The notes below the pieces were generated by a model, which was given only the letters and a program-made list of their open reading frames with translations, was not told the origin of the DNA and did not search any database. From the NCBI RefSeq assembly GCF_003049705.1, contig NZ_PIRF01000004.1, forward strand, positions 1 through 64,000: a stretch of 64,000 nucleotides of DNA, written 5' to 3'. This DNA is from Campylobacter concisus (lineage in GTDB: Bacteria; Campylobacterota; Campylobacteria; Campylobacterales; Campylobacteraceae). The position numbers and the translations under genes were made by a program. Numbering within the stretch: position 1 is the stretch's first letter; each line of letters starts with the position of its first letter. Positions 56,757 to 64,000 of the stretch are shown piece after piece.

Positions 56757-57325
56757 TTTTTATCCTTTTGATTTTGTGTTTTTAAATTTGTCTTTTGATT
56801 ATCTTTTGGGTTTGTAGCTGGTTTTACTGCTGACTTTGGTGCTTGCGTAGTAGCAGTTTTTGCTGATTCAGCTGGTTTTGTAGCAGGGGCGGCTTTAGCA
56901 GATTGCTCTGGCTGTTTTTGTGTCGTATCAGTGGAAACTGGCTTGCCTAAATTTTGTGCTTTTGCTGCTTTTGAAGGAGTATTTATCTTATTCGTAATGT
57001 ATTCATAAAGAATCGTAGTCTCCTCTTCTGTCAAAAAATAGCTTGGCATGACACCTTTTGGCTTAGTTAGAGCGGCTTTAAAGCTTTCAAAATCTATATC
57101 ATTTATCTTTGGCGCTCTAAGCTCATCATCAACCGTTTTGTTTGCCTTTTTGTCAAAGTGTTTGTATTTAGAGATTAGACTGCCCTCGCCCTTTGTACCG
57201 TGACATTTATCACATCCTATACCGCGTGGATTTAGGTAGAGCATTTTGGCATATTCGGTCTTTGTGATAAAATCAGCTCCAAAAATCGCCACACAAAAAA
57301 GCAAAATCAAAAAAACAGACCGCAT
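56753..57325 (-). CDS. c-type cytochrome with Lys/Pro/Ala-rich tail
   Basis: A 190-residue periplasmic protein. Signal peptide residues 1-17; haem motif CDKCH at 38-42; likely axial Met in [21 protein letters not shown]. From about residue 118 the protein is a low-complexity tail of Lys, Pro, Ala, Thr and Gln ending DKK, without hydrophobic residues, probably disordered and positively charged. Such a tail could hold the cytochrome near the membrane or peptidoglycan. It is the first gene of the leftward run that includes hemL, divergent from folD. Confidence 0.88.
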   Translation of the reverse strand: MRSVFLILLFCVAIFGADFITKTEYAKMLYLNPRGIGCDKCHGTKGEGSLISKYKHFDKKANKTVDDELRAPKINDIDFESFKAALTKPKGVMPSYFLTEEETTILYEYITNKINTPSKAAKAQNLGKPVSTDTTQKQPEQSAKAAPATKPAESAKTATTQAPKSAVKPATNPKDNQKTNLKTQNQKDKK

Positions 57326-57408
57326 AAACCTCTCTTTTAAAAATTTAATTTAATTTTAGGTATGATACCACCCTTGTGATTAAAAAAGCTTTTAAATAAG
57401 GATCCAAT

Positions 57409-58269
57409 ATGAAAATTTTAGACGGCAAAGCCGTATCTTTAAAGGTCAAAGAAAGCGTAAAAGTAAGAGCTGAAGAACTGAAAAAATTTGGCATAGAGCC
57501 AACCCTAGCTGTTATCTTAGTAGGCGAAGATAAAGCATCTCAAACATACGTTAGAGCCAAAGAAAAAGCCTGCAACGAATACGGCATAAAAAGTGTAGCT
57601 CACCGTCTAAGCGAAAATACAACCCAAGCAGAGCTTCTAGCGCTTATAAATGTGCTAAATTTAGACGATAGCATCCATGGAATTTTAGTGCAGTTGCCAC
57701 TTCCAAAACATATAGATACAAATACCGTTTTAGCTACGATTGATCCAACAAAAGACGTAGATGGCTTTCACGCTGTAAATGTCGGCAAACTTGTTAGTGG
57801 ACTAGATGGCTTTGTGCCTTGTACGCCGCTTGGAGTTATGGAAATTTTAAAAGAGTATGACATTAATGTGGCTGGACTAAATGCGGTGGTGATCGGTAGA
57901 AGCAACATTGTTGGCAAGCCTATGGCAAATTTACTTCTAAACGCCTCAGCAACCGTTACCGTGACTCACAGCAAGACTAAAAATTTAAAAGAAATTTGCA
58001 AAAATGCCGACCTCATCGTCGCAGCCATCGGTAAGCCATTTTTCTTAAAGGCAGATATGGTAAAAGATGGCGCCGTAGTCGTTGATGTGGGTATAAACAG
58101 ACTTGATGATGGCAGACTTGTAGGTGATGTGGATTTTGACGAAGTCGCACCAAAATGCTCATACATCACGCCTGTTCCTGGCGGCGTAGGTCCGATGACC
58201 ATAGCCATGCTTTTAAATAACACAATCCTTGCAGCCCAAGCTAAGATAGCTAGCCACAAAAGAGCGTAA
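57409..58269 (+). CDS. folD: Methylenetetrahydrofolate dehydrogenase/cyclohydrolase
   Basis: A 286-residue bifunctional enzyme of one-carbon metabolism. Signatures are [23 protein letters not shown] (catalytic Lys region), [11 protein letters not shown], the dinucleotide site [17 protein letters not shown] and [15 protein letters not shown]. The length is standard. A TATGATACC -10-like sequence lies about 48 bases upstream. It starts a rightward run with lepB and the site-2 protease. Confidence 0.97.
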   Translation: MKILDGKAVSLKVKESVKVRAEELKKFGIEPTLAVILVGEDKASQTYVRAKEKACNEYGIKSVAHRLSENTTQAELLALINVLNLDDSIHGILVQLPLPKHIDTNTVLATIDPTKDVDGFHAVNVGKLVSGLDGFVPCTPLGVMEILKEYDINVAGLNAVVIGRSNIVGKPMANLLLNASATVTVTHSKTKNLKEICKNADLIVAAIGKPFFLKADMVKDGAVVVDVGINRLDDGRLVGDVDFDEVAPKCSYITPVPGGVGPMTIAMLLNNTILAAQAKIASHKRA

Positions 58270-58271
58270 TA

Positions 58272-59177
58272 ATGAAAAAAATTTTTACTAAATTTTATGA
58301 CTTTTGCTCGAGCTGGACAGGCACGGTCATCATCGTGCTTTTTGTTATATTTTTCATAGCTCAAGCCTTTGTTATCCCGTCTGGCTCGATGAAAAATACG
58401 CTTTTGGTTGGTGATTTTTTATTCGCCAAAAAATTTGTTTATGGCATACCAACACCAAGAATTCCGTGGCTTGAGGTAAAAATTTTACCTGAGCTAAATG
58501 ACAATGGGCATCTTATCACAGGCGATGGTCCGGCAAGAGGCGATATAGTCGTCTTTCGTTATCCAAAAGACGAGAAAACCCACTTTGTAAAACGCTGCTT
58601 TGCCACAAGCGAAGATGAGATAGTATTTACCGAAAAAGCCCTCTATCTACGCCCAAAAGAGGGAGATGATTTTATAAAGGCAAACTGCCGTGAAAATTTA
58701 AACGGCAAAGAGAGTAAATTTGGCTACTCATGTAGCGATATAGCCGAGCTTGATGGCAAACTTTTCATAAAAGAGCCATATAGGTTTAGCGGCATCCACT
58801 ATGACGAAAATGTAAATTTATTTGAGCAGATGATTTTCATGCTAAATACAAACAAAGATAGTGTTTTTATGAAGCCAGTGTCCATTAGCTCATTACCGCA
58901 AAATCCAAATTTTAACCTTAATGCATTTTACGTCAAAGTACCAAAAGATGAATACTTCATGATAGGTGACAACCGCGATCACTCAAACGATAGCCGTTTT
59001 TGGGGAAGTGTGGCTTACAAGGACATAGTCGGACAGCCTTGGTTTATATATTTTAGCTGGGACAAGAACTACAATGTGCGCTGGGAGCGTATCGGGCGTT
59101 TTGTAGATACGATAGAAAATGACGAATTTTTCACTAACAAAGCTCTAAAAGAAGGCGAAGTAGATGGGCTTCATTGA
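58272..59177 (+). CDS. lepB: Signal peptidase I
   Basis: A 301-residue membrane protease that removes Sec and Tat signal peptides. One N-terminal membrane segment (17-36) leads to the catalytic Ser39 in IPSGSMKNTL. The catalytic Lys is in THFVKRCFA, and GDNRDHSNDSRFWG is the family's third motif. A single membrane segment differs from the two of E. coli LepB. It starts two bases after folD and its stop overlaps the next gene by 14 bases. Confidence 0.96.
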   Translation: MKKIFTKFYDFCSSWTGTVIIVLFVIFFIAQAFVIPSGSMKNTLLVGDFLFAKKFVYGIPTPRIPWLEVKILPELNDNGHLITGDGPARGDIVVFRYPKDEKTHFVKRCFATSEDEIVFTEKALYLRPKEGDDFIKANCRENLNGKESKFGYSCSDIAELDGKLFIKEPYRFSGIHYDENVNLFEQMIFMLNTNKDSVFMKPVSISSLPQNPNFNLNAFYVKVPKDEYFMIGDNRDHSNDSRFWGSVAYKDIVGQPWFIYFSWDKNYNVRWERIGRFVDTIENDEFFTNKALKEGEVDGLH

Positions 59178-59823
59178 TAACATAGACATAGTTAAAGTCG
59201 CCACTATCGTCATCTCTTTAATAATCGCCATCGTCGGCCACGAGATCGCTCACGGATATGTCGCTTATAAATTTGGCGACAACACCGCAAAAAGTCTTGG
59301 CAGGCTTAGTATAAACCCTATAAAACATATTGACCCAGTTGGCACCATCATCGTACCGCTGGTACTTTACCTAAGCACTGGTATGATGTTTGGCTGGGCA
59401 AAACCAGTGCCTGTAAATACCTACACAGTAGTGCGAAATGGCGGCTACAAAGCAGCTATCTACGTAAGTCTAGCTGGCATTTGCTACAACGTCATCCTAG
59501 GCATTTTGTCGCTTTTTGTGCTAAAGGCTTTATTAAATATAGAAACCTTTGAAATTTTACTTCAGTTTTTATTTACGCTTGCGCTTTTAAATTTGATGTT
59601 AGCCATCTTTAATCTCTATCCGATCCCGCCACTTGATGGCTTTCACGCGCTCGAGTATGCGCTTAGAAATTTTGGTTTTCACGCACTAGCTGAAAAGCTT
59701 GAGGGCATCTCGCGATATGGCTTTGTCATCCTTATCATCATCCTCATCTCGCCTTTAAAAGATACTATCTTTTATCCGACAAGATACGTTTTAGATATCG
59801 CAAGTGCATTTATAAACGGCTAA
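59164..59823 (+). CDS. Site-2 protease (M50) family intramembrane metalloprotease
   Basis: A 219-residue protein with about five or six membrane segments. The zinc site GHEIAHGYVAYKFGD has His26, Glu27 and His30. The third ligand is in NLYPIPPLDGFHALEY. No PDZ domain is present, so it belongs to the compact YwhC/RseP-like group with unknown substrate. ATG 59164 overlaps lepB, so it is probably coupled. Confidence 0.93.
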   Translation: MGFIDNIDIVKVATIVISLIIAIVGHEIAHGYVAYKFGDNTAKSLGRLSINPIKHIDPVGTIIVPLVLYLSTGMMFGWAKPVPVNTYTVVRNGGYKAAIYVSLAGICYNVILGILSLFVLKALLNIETFEILLQFLFTLALLNLMLAIFNLYPIPPLDGFHALEYALRNFGFHALAEKLEGISRYGFVILIIILISPLKDTIFYPTRYVLDIASAFING

Positions 59824-59849
59824 ATTTAGAGCAAATTTGCTCTAAATTT
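59822..59849. terminator. 28-base perfect palindrome, bidirectional terminator
   Basis: AAATTTAGAGCAAATTTGCT and its continuation form a perfect dyad from 59822 to 59849 that covers the stop codons of both converging genes. Oligo-A and oligo-T ends make it usable in both directions. Confidence 0.85.
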
Positions 59850-61227
59850 TTGGCTTTTTGATCTTATAAGAGTACTCTTTTTTAAATTCCTCTTTTGGCG
59901 CAAGGCTAAATTTAAGCTCCACCTTGCCATCTTTGCTGATATCTTTTTTATCAAAGCCCTTTATCTCGACCTTTACCGCCTCATCGGCAGACACTGGTAC
60001 ACGATCGACCAAAGTAACATCAACGCTCTTGCTTGAGTTATTTTTGATACTTATCTCATAGCCCTCTTCGCTTAAGCGCTCTTTGCCAAGAAACGAGCTC
60101 TTTTTAAATTTATTTAATCGCTCTTTTTTAAGCTCGATTAGCTCGTTTTGTCCTAAAAATAATTGCACTGGCTCATCTTTAGCTTTCATCTCAAACTCGC
60201 TTGGACTGCCAACACTCACACCATTAACGTAAAACTGCGTTTTGGCTGGCGTTAGATCATCATTTAGCTTAAAGCTAGCTACGTTATATGCCTTTAGCGA
60301 GCCGTAAAAATCAGCAAAAACGCTAAAATTTGCGTCCATTTTTTGCGTGTCGTAAGTTATATATTTGCTCTCGCCTTTTGCTAAATTTATCCCATCTATC
60401 TTCCAAATTTTGGCAAACTCATTCTCATCTCTTTGCACACGCATATCAGCGACCTCAGCGGCGACTTTCGCGGCTCTTAGCATATCTTTCGAAGCGCCGT
60501 AACCATCAGCCTCCGCCTCGCTCTCCTCGTACCAAGGGTAAAATTTACTTGGAGCAAGCGCCTTTTGATATCTGGTTGGATAGATGGCGAGCTTTAAATT
60601 TTTAACATCGCTTACAAAAGGGTTGGTGAGCAAAATTTCTTGTTTTATCAAGATATTTTTGTTTTTTGTGTCTGCATAAATTTCATTTAGCGTCTTTGGC
60701 GCCTCATCACCCATGTATGAAAGCGTCGCCTCTTTTGGGTCGCAAGCAAATTTCATATCAAGCTGCAAAAATCCAGCCATCTCGCTCTTTGGCTCATTTT
60801 TATTAAGCGCTTCAAGCTCACTTTTAGCAGCTGAAATTTTCTCAATATTTTCTAGGCTAAATTTATAAAACTCATCAGCTCTTTTTGTCACATCGTTACT
60901 TTTGTTTTCTTCTACTAAAGCCTGCTCTATAAATCTACCTCTTGCATTTAGCGCCTCAAGCTTGTTATTTAAATTTGCAACTTCTTGCTTCCATTTTATG
61001 TAACTTGGACTATTTTCTTCACTGATCTTTTTTAGATAAGCATTCGCGTCACAATCCCCATTTATCGTGATGTTCTCACTCTCCACACCCTCTGGCACAA
61101 AGGCGCTAAAAGAGCTATTTGCGTCATTAAATTTTTGAGTGATGATGGTTTGATCTGTGTAGATCTCTATTAGATTTTCATTTGCAAAGGCTAGCGTAGA
61201 AGCCGCTAAAAAGAGTGCTTTTTTCAC
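59842..61227 (-). CDS. DUF4139/MuiA-like secreted protein
   Basis: A 461-residue protein with a signal peptide (MKKALFLAASTLAFA). Its N-terminus NLIEIYTDQTIITQKFNDANSSFSAFVPEGVESENITINGDC resembles the DUF4140 module. A central coiled coil (residues 75-150) follows, then a DUF4139 domain (EILLTNPFVSDVKNLKLAIYPTRYQKALAPSKFYPW...SIKNNSSKSVDVTLVDRVPVSADEAVKVE). This is the mucoidy-inhibitor-A family layout; the biochemical role is not known. Monocistronic and divergent from rpiB. Confidence 0.85.
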   Translation of the reverse strand: MKKALFLAASTLAFANENLIEIYTDQTIITQKFNDANSSFSAFVPEGVESENITINGDCDANAYLKKISEENSPSYIKWKQEVANLNNKLEALNARGRFIEQALVEENKSNDVTKRADEFYKFSLENIEKISAAKSELEALNKNEPKSEMAGFLQLDMKFACDPKEATLSYMGDEAPKTLNEIYADTKNKNILIKQEILLTNPFVSDVKNLKLAIYPTRYQKALAPSKFYPWYEESEAEADGYGASKDMLRAAKVAAEVADMRVQRDENEFAKIWKIDGINLAKGESKYITYDTQKMDANFSVFADFYGSLKAYNVASFKLNDDLTPAKTQFYVNGVSVGSPSEFEMKAKDEPVQLFLGQNELIELKKERLNKFKKSSFLGKERLSEEGYEISIKNNSSKSVDVTLVDRVPVSADEAVKVEIKGFDKKDISKDGKVELKFSLAPKEEFKKEYSYKIKKPKI

Positions 61228-61336
61228 ATTTTCTCCTTTAAATTTTTGGTAAATTATAGCTTCATTTTGGCTGAGAGTAAAATTTTATTTTAATGCAACT
61301 TTGACTATAATCAACAAAAAATTTAACGGACTTTTC

Positions 61337-61780
61337 ATGAAGATAGACAAAGTTTTCTTAGCTAGCGATCACGCTGGTTTTGAGCTAAAAAACGAGCTTA
61401 AAGAGGCCATTAAAGGGCTTGGATACGAAGTGGTTGATCTTGGCACAAACGATAAAAATAGCGTTGATTACCCTGATTATGCGCATTTGCTGGCGAGCAA
61501 GCTTGAGCCTAACTGCTACGGCGTGCTAGTTTGTGGCACTGGCATAGGCATATCAATAGCTGCAAACAGGCACGAAAACGTAAGATGCGCCCTTTGCCAC
61601 GACGAATTTACCGCTAGACTTGCCAGAGAGCACAACGACGCAAACGTGATCGCTTTTGGCGCAAGAGTTATCGGCGCTGGCGTGGCTATCTCGGCGGTTG
61701 AAGCCTTTTTAAAGACTGAGTTTGCAGGCGGCAGACACGAAAGAAGAGTCAAAAAAATAGAGCTTGAGGCAGGCAAATGA
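61337..61780 (+). CDS. rpiB: Ribose-5-phosphate isomerase B
   Basis: A 147-residue enzyme interconverting ribose 5-phosphate and ribulose 5-phosphate. Start ATG 61337 gives MKIDKVFLASDHAGFELKNEL, with the family SDHAG at the N-terminus. The catalytic Cys is in VLVCGTGIGISIAANR. The longer frame from 61301 adds 12 residues of non-family sequence. Its stop overlaps the next start by four bases. Confidence 0.95.
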   Translation: MKIDKVFLASDHAGFELKNELKEAIKGLGYEVVDLGTNDKNSVDYPDYAHLLASKLEPNCYGVLVCGTGIGISIAANRHENVRCALCHDEFTARLAREHNDANVIAFGARVIGAGVAISAVEAFLKTEFAGGRHERRVKKIELEAGK

Positions 61781-62109
61781 TAGGCGAGTGGATCGTTTTT
61801 ACCGCTCTTGTTTGTGCTGCGATCTACCTAACCGTCATGGTTTTTTACTTCAAAACGCTTCTAAAAAAAGAGCGTGCGACAAAAGATTTTATGAAAAATA
61901 ACCTCCAAGACACCGAGGTCGTCATAAGAAAATTTCAGATCCAACTTCAACGAAGTCTAGGCAACATCGACATCTTAACAGATGAGCTAAACAAAACTAA
62001 AAACGACGTAACCTCACTTCGCACAAGAAACTCCCAGTACCGCTTAGAAAACGATAAGCTAAGACAACGCATTCGTGAGCTTGAAGGCAAGATCGAAGCG
62101 CTACTTTAA
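61777..62109 (+). CDS. Membrane-anchored coiled-coil protein
   Basis: A 110-residue protein with one transmembrane segment (residues 4-27) and a long helix predicted as coiled coil (about 50-108: [40 protein letters not shown]...). Arg/Lys/Glu-rich with heptad Leu/Ile. It lies in the same place in C. jejuni, from recollection, between rpiB and apt. No function assigned. Confidence 0.85.
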   Translation: MIGEWIVFTALVCAAIYLTVMVFYFKTLLKKERATKDFMKNNLQDTEVVIRKFQIQLQRSLGNIDILTDELNKTKNDVTSLRTRNSQYRLENDKLRQRIRELEGKIEALL

Positions 62110-62129
62110 CATCAAATTTAAGGAAATTT

Positions 62130-62678
62130 ATGAAAATTTTAGATCAAAAAGGAAGAGAATTTTTACTAAACTCTATTCGCTGCATAAACGACTTTCCAAA
62201 GCCTGGCATAGTCTTTCGCGACATCACAACACTACTAAACAACAAAGATGCATTTAACTTTTTGATAGATCATTTAGTGGCGAGATATGAAGACGCAAAT
62301 ATCGACTACATCGCTGGCATCGAGTCACGTGGCTTCATCTTTGGCGCGGCGCTTGCGGCAAGGCTAAGGCTGCCTTTTGTGCCTATTCGCAAGCCAAAAA
62401 AACTGCCTTTTATCACGCTTTCTCAAAAATATAGCCTAGAGTATGGCGTCGATGAAGTTCAAATTCACATCGATGCTTTTGGAGAAAAAGCGGGCGCTAG
62501 AGTGCTTTTGATGGATGATCTCATAGCCACTGGAGGCACCGCAAAGGCTTCAGCTGAGCTTATCAACCAAACTAACGCAACCTGCGTTGAAGCTTGCTTT
62601 CTCATAGATCTAGTCGATCTAAAAGGGAGCGAAAAATTAAAGTCGCTTACTAAAATTTATAGCGTTTTAGAGGTTTAG
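62130..62678 (+). CDS. apt: Adenine phosphoribosyltransferase
   Basis: A 182-residue purine-salvage enzyme making AMP from adenine and PRPP. Signatures are [34 protein letters not shown] and the PRPP loop [21 protein letters not shown]. The length is typical. It sits between the coiled-coil gene (20 bases) and dedA (one base). Confidence 0.97.
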   Translation: MKILDQKGREFLLNSIRCINDFPKPGIVFRDITTLLNNKDAFNFLIDHLVARYEDANIDYIAGIESRGFIFGAALAARLRLPFVPIRKPKKLPFITLSQKYSLEYGVDEVQIHIDAFGEKAGARVLLMDDLIATGGTAKASAELINQTNATCVEACFLIDLVDLKGSEKLKSLTKIYSVLEV

Positions 62679-62679
62679 A

Positions 62680-63285
62680 ATGGAAGAGTTTTTTATAGAA
62701 CTACTTAAAGAGTACGGCTACATCATACTTTTTGTCTGGTGTATAATGGAGGGCGAGATGGCCTTAATAATGGCTGGAATTCTCGCTCACACCACGCACA
62801 TGCATATCGCGCTTGCTATATTTGTGGCTGGACTTGGAGGCTTTGTGGGAGATCAAATTTACTTCTATCTTGGCCGTTACAATAAAAAATACATCGCAAA
62901 AAGGCTTCACACGCAGCGTAGAAAATTTGCAGTGGCGCACATAATGCTGAAAAAATACGGTTGGCCGATCATCTTTTTGCAACGCTATATGTATGGTTTT
63001 CGTGTCATCATACCGCTTTGCATAGGGCTTACTGGCTATGATGCTAAAAAATACGCCTTTATAAATTTAATCAGCGCTTGGTGCTGGGCGGCGATCACCA
63101 CCATACCTGCTTGGATACTTGGTGAGCATATACTTGTGCTGCTTCAAAAAGCAAAAGAACACTGGTACGTCGCTATCCCAGTGGTTGCCATATTTATGGG
63201 ACTTTTGATCTATACATTTAAGCGCATCGAAAATAAAATTTTAAACGAAAGGAGAGACAGAAGACATGCAGTTTCAAATAGTTGA
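62680..63285 (+). CDS. DedA-family membrane protein
   Basis: A 201-residue integral membrane protein with about five hydrophobic segments. Family stretches are EGEMALIMAGILAH, FVAGLGGFVGDQIYFYLGRY and FLQRYMYGFRVIIPLCIGLTGYDAKKYAFINLISAWCWA. DedA proteins are lipid scramblases or flippases, for example of undecaprenyl phosphate, and support membrane potential. It starts one base after apt and its stop lies 20 bases inside pepA. Confidence 0.94.
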   Translation: MEEFFIELLKEYGYIILFVWCIMEGEMALIMAGILAHTTHMHIALAIFVAGLGGFVGDQIYFYLGRYNKKYIAKRLHTQRRKFAVAHIMLKKYGWPIIFLQRYMYGFRVIIPLCIGLTGYDAKKYAFINLISAWCWAAITTIPAWILGEHILVLLQKAKEHWYVAIPVVAIFMGLLIYTFKRIENKILNERRDRRHAVSNS

Positions 63286-64000
63286 TAAAAAATTAAAAGA
63301 TATAAAAGCTGATATTGAACTAATTTTCGTAGTAGATAAGGAGTTAAAACATAAATTTATAGGCGATAAAGAGGCTATTAAATTTAATAATTACAAAGGT
63401 GAGAGTGTCCTTGTCCTAAGCGAGGCAAAAAGGGCTTACGTGCCACTTTTTAAGCTTGATCTTGACGAGCTTAGAGTTGCAGCTGCTAAAGCTTATAACG
63501 CACTAAAGTCGCTAAATATTAAGAGCATAAAGTTAGCTTCTTACATAGCGGAGTGTCAAAAACTAAGCTTTGAGGCGCTAGCTGAGGGCTTTTTGCTTGG
63601 AAGTTATGAATTTAACAAGTATAAAGAGAAAAAAGAGAAATACACCCTTAAAGAGATCATCTTTTCTACTGAAGAATTTGCTGGCAAAAAGGTCGATCTA
63701 AAAGCTGCAAATGATGGCTTTAAAGAGGCAGAGATAATAGCAAGTGCTACAAATTTTGCAAAAGATATCGTAAATGAAATCCCAGAAATTTATACACCAC
63801 AAAAGATGGCCGAGGATGCGCAAAATTTAGCCAAAAACATCGCAAGCATAAAGTGCGAGGTCTATGACGAGAAATTTCTAGCAAAAGAGAATATGAACGC
63901 ATTTTTGGCGGTAAATCGCGCAAGCGTGCATAAACCAAGGCTCATCCACCTAACCTACAAGCCTAAAAAGTCTAAAAAACGCATCATCTTTGTTGGCAAA
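63266..64000 (+). CDS. pepA: Leucyl aminopeptidase (M17), cut by window end
   Basis: The first 245 residues of a cytosol aminopeptidase. ATG 63266, with AGGAGAG 10-16 bases upstream, opens inside the dedA gene. The visible part is the N-terminal macro-like domain and linker: ESVLVLSEAKRAYVPLF, FAEGFLLGSYEFNKYK-type and NFAKDIVNEIPEIYTPQKMAEDAQNLA. It then enters the catalytic domain (KSKKRIIFVGK, expected to continue to GLTFDSGG). The zinc ligands lie beyond the window. Confidence 0.9.
   Translation, partial: MQFQIVDKKLKDIKADIELIFVVDKELKHKFIGDKEAIKFNNYKGESVLVLSEAKRAYVPLFKLDLDELRVAAAKAYNALKSLNIKSIKLASYIAECQKLSFEALAEGFLLGSYEFNKYKEKKEKYTLKEIIFSTEEFAGKKVDLKAANDGFKEAEIIASATNFAKDIVNEIPEIYTPQKMAEDAQNLAKNIASIKCEVYDEKFLAKENMNAFLAVNRASVHKPRLIHLTYKPKKSKKRIIFVGK

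Noticed and set aside
1..64000. CRISPR array, tRNA, rRNA or insertion sequence
   Set aside because: No regularly spaced repeats, cloverleaf-like segments, rRNA stretches or transposase genes were seen on reading through the window.

Overview
The window is AT-rich, densely packed epsilonproteobacterial DNA and reads as a Campylobacter chromosome, most likely close to C. concisus. The supporting gene content is an MqnC enzyme of the futalosine menaquinone route, a CheB with no receiver domain beside CheR, an FlhB C-terminal paralogue (FlhX), FliW, a quinol-type nitric oxide reductase, a Tat-exported TorA-like reductase with a small cytochrome partner, and a gene order (flhX, fliK-like, MFS, membrane protein, AtpZ, hemL, cytochrome, folD, lepB; then rpiB, coiled-coil protein, apt, dedA, pepA) that I recall from C. 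jejuni. The species is an inference. I saw no rRNA, tRNA, CRISPR array, insertion sequence or prophage.

Layout. 0.1-4.3 kb: two tandem dCache chemoreceptors with almost identical signalling ends. 4.5-8.6 kb: torA and its cytochrome, flanked by an intact EamA gene and an internally deleted copy of it. 8.6-10.3 kb: Dyp-type peroxidase and an anchored DUF4230-like protein. 10.6-13.8 kb: a large subtilisin-type autotransporter. 13.8-22.4 kb: leftward housekeeping genes (threonine ammonia-lyase, TrmA, NhaC antiporter, SDR, ankyrin protein, aconitase B). 22.6-26.9 kb: Ogt, Lon, BamD, FliW. 26.9-33.3 kb: a cassette of one about 1400-residue secreted protein and three type IV pilin-like proteins, inserted between fliW and hpf. 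33.3-37.4 kb: hpf, a gene-poor stretch, a DUF1523 protein and qNor. 37.6-40.5 kb: an iron/siderophore/cobalamin-type ABC importer. 40.6-45.4 kb: a small gene broken by a 13-bp tandem duplication, then recG, an M16 homologue lacking zinc ligands, and mqnC. 45.5-50.0 kb: a metal-ligand-rich mini-lipoprotein, NfeD/SPFH, two NlpE-like lipoproteins and an MFS carrier. 50.0-57.3 kb: cheR, cheB, flhX, fliK-like, MFS, membrane genes, atpZ, hemL, cytochrome c. 57.4-64.0 kb: folD, lepB, site-2 protease, a DUF4139/MuiA-like protein, rpiB, apt, dedA and the start of pepA.

How they fit together. The respiratory genes (torA/cytochrome, qNor, cytochrome c, MqnC) suit a microaerobe or anaerobe that respires N- or S-oxides and detoxifies NO. 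The chemotaxis and flagellar genes (two MCPs, CheR, CheB, FliW, FlhX, FliK-like) support motility. Envelope genes (BamD, LepB, NlpE-like lipoproteins, autotransporter, pilin cassette) form the surface layer. The most novel-looking pieces are the MSHA-like pilin cassette, the duplication-broken small gene, and the cluster of metal/envelope-stress lipoproteins.
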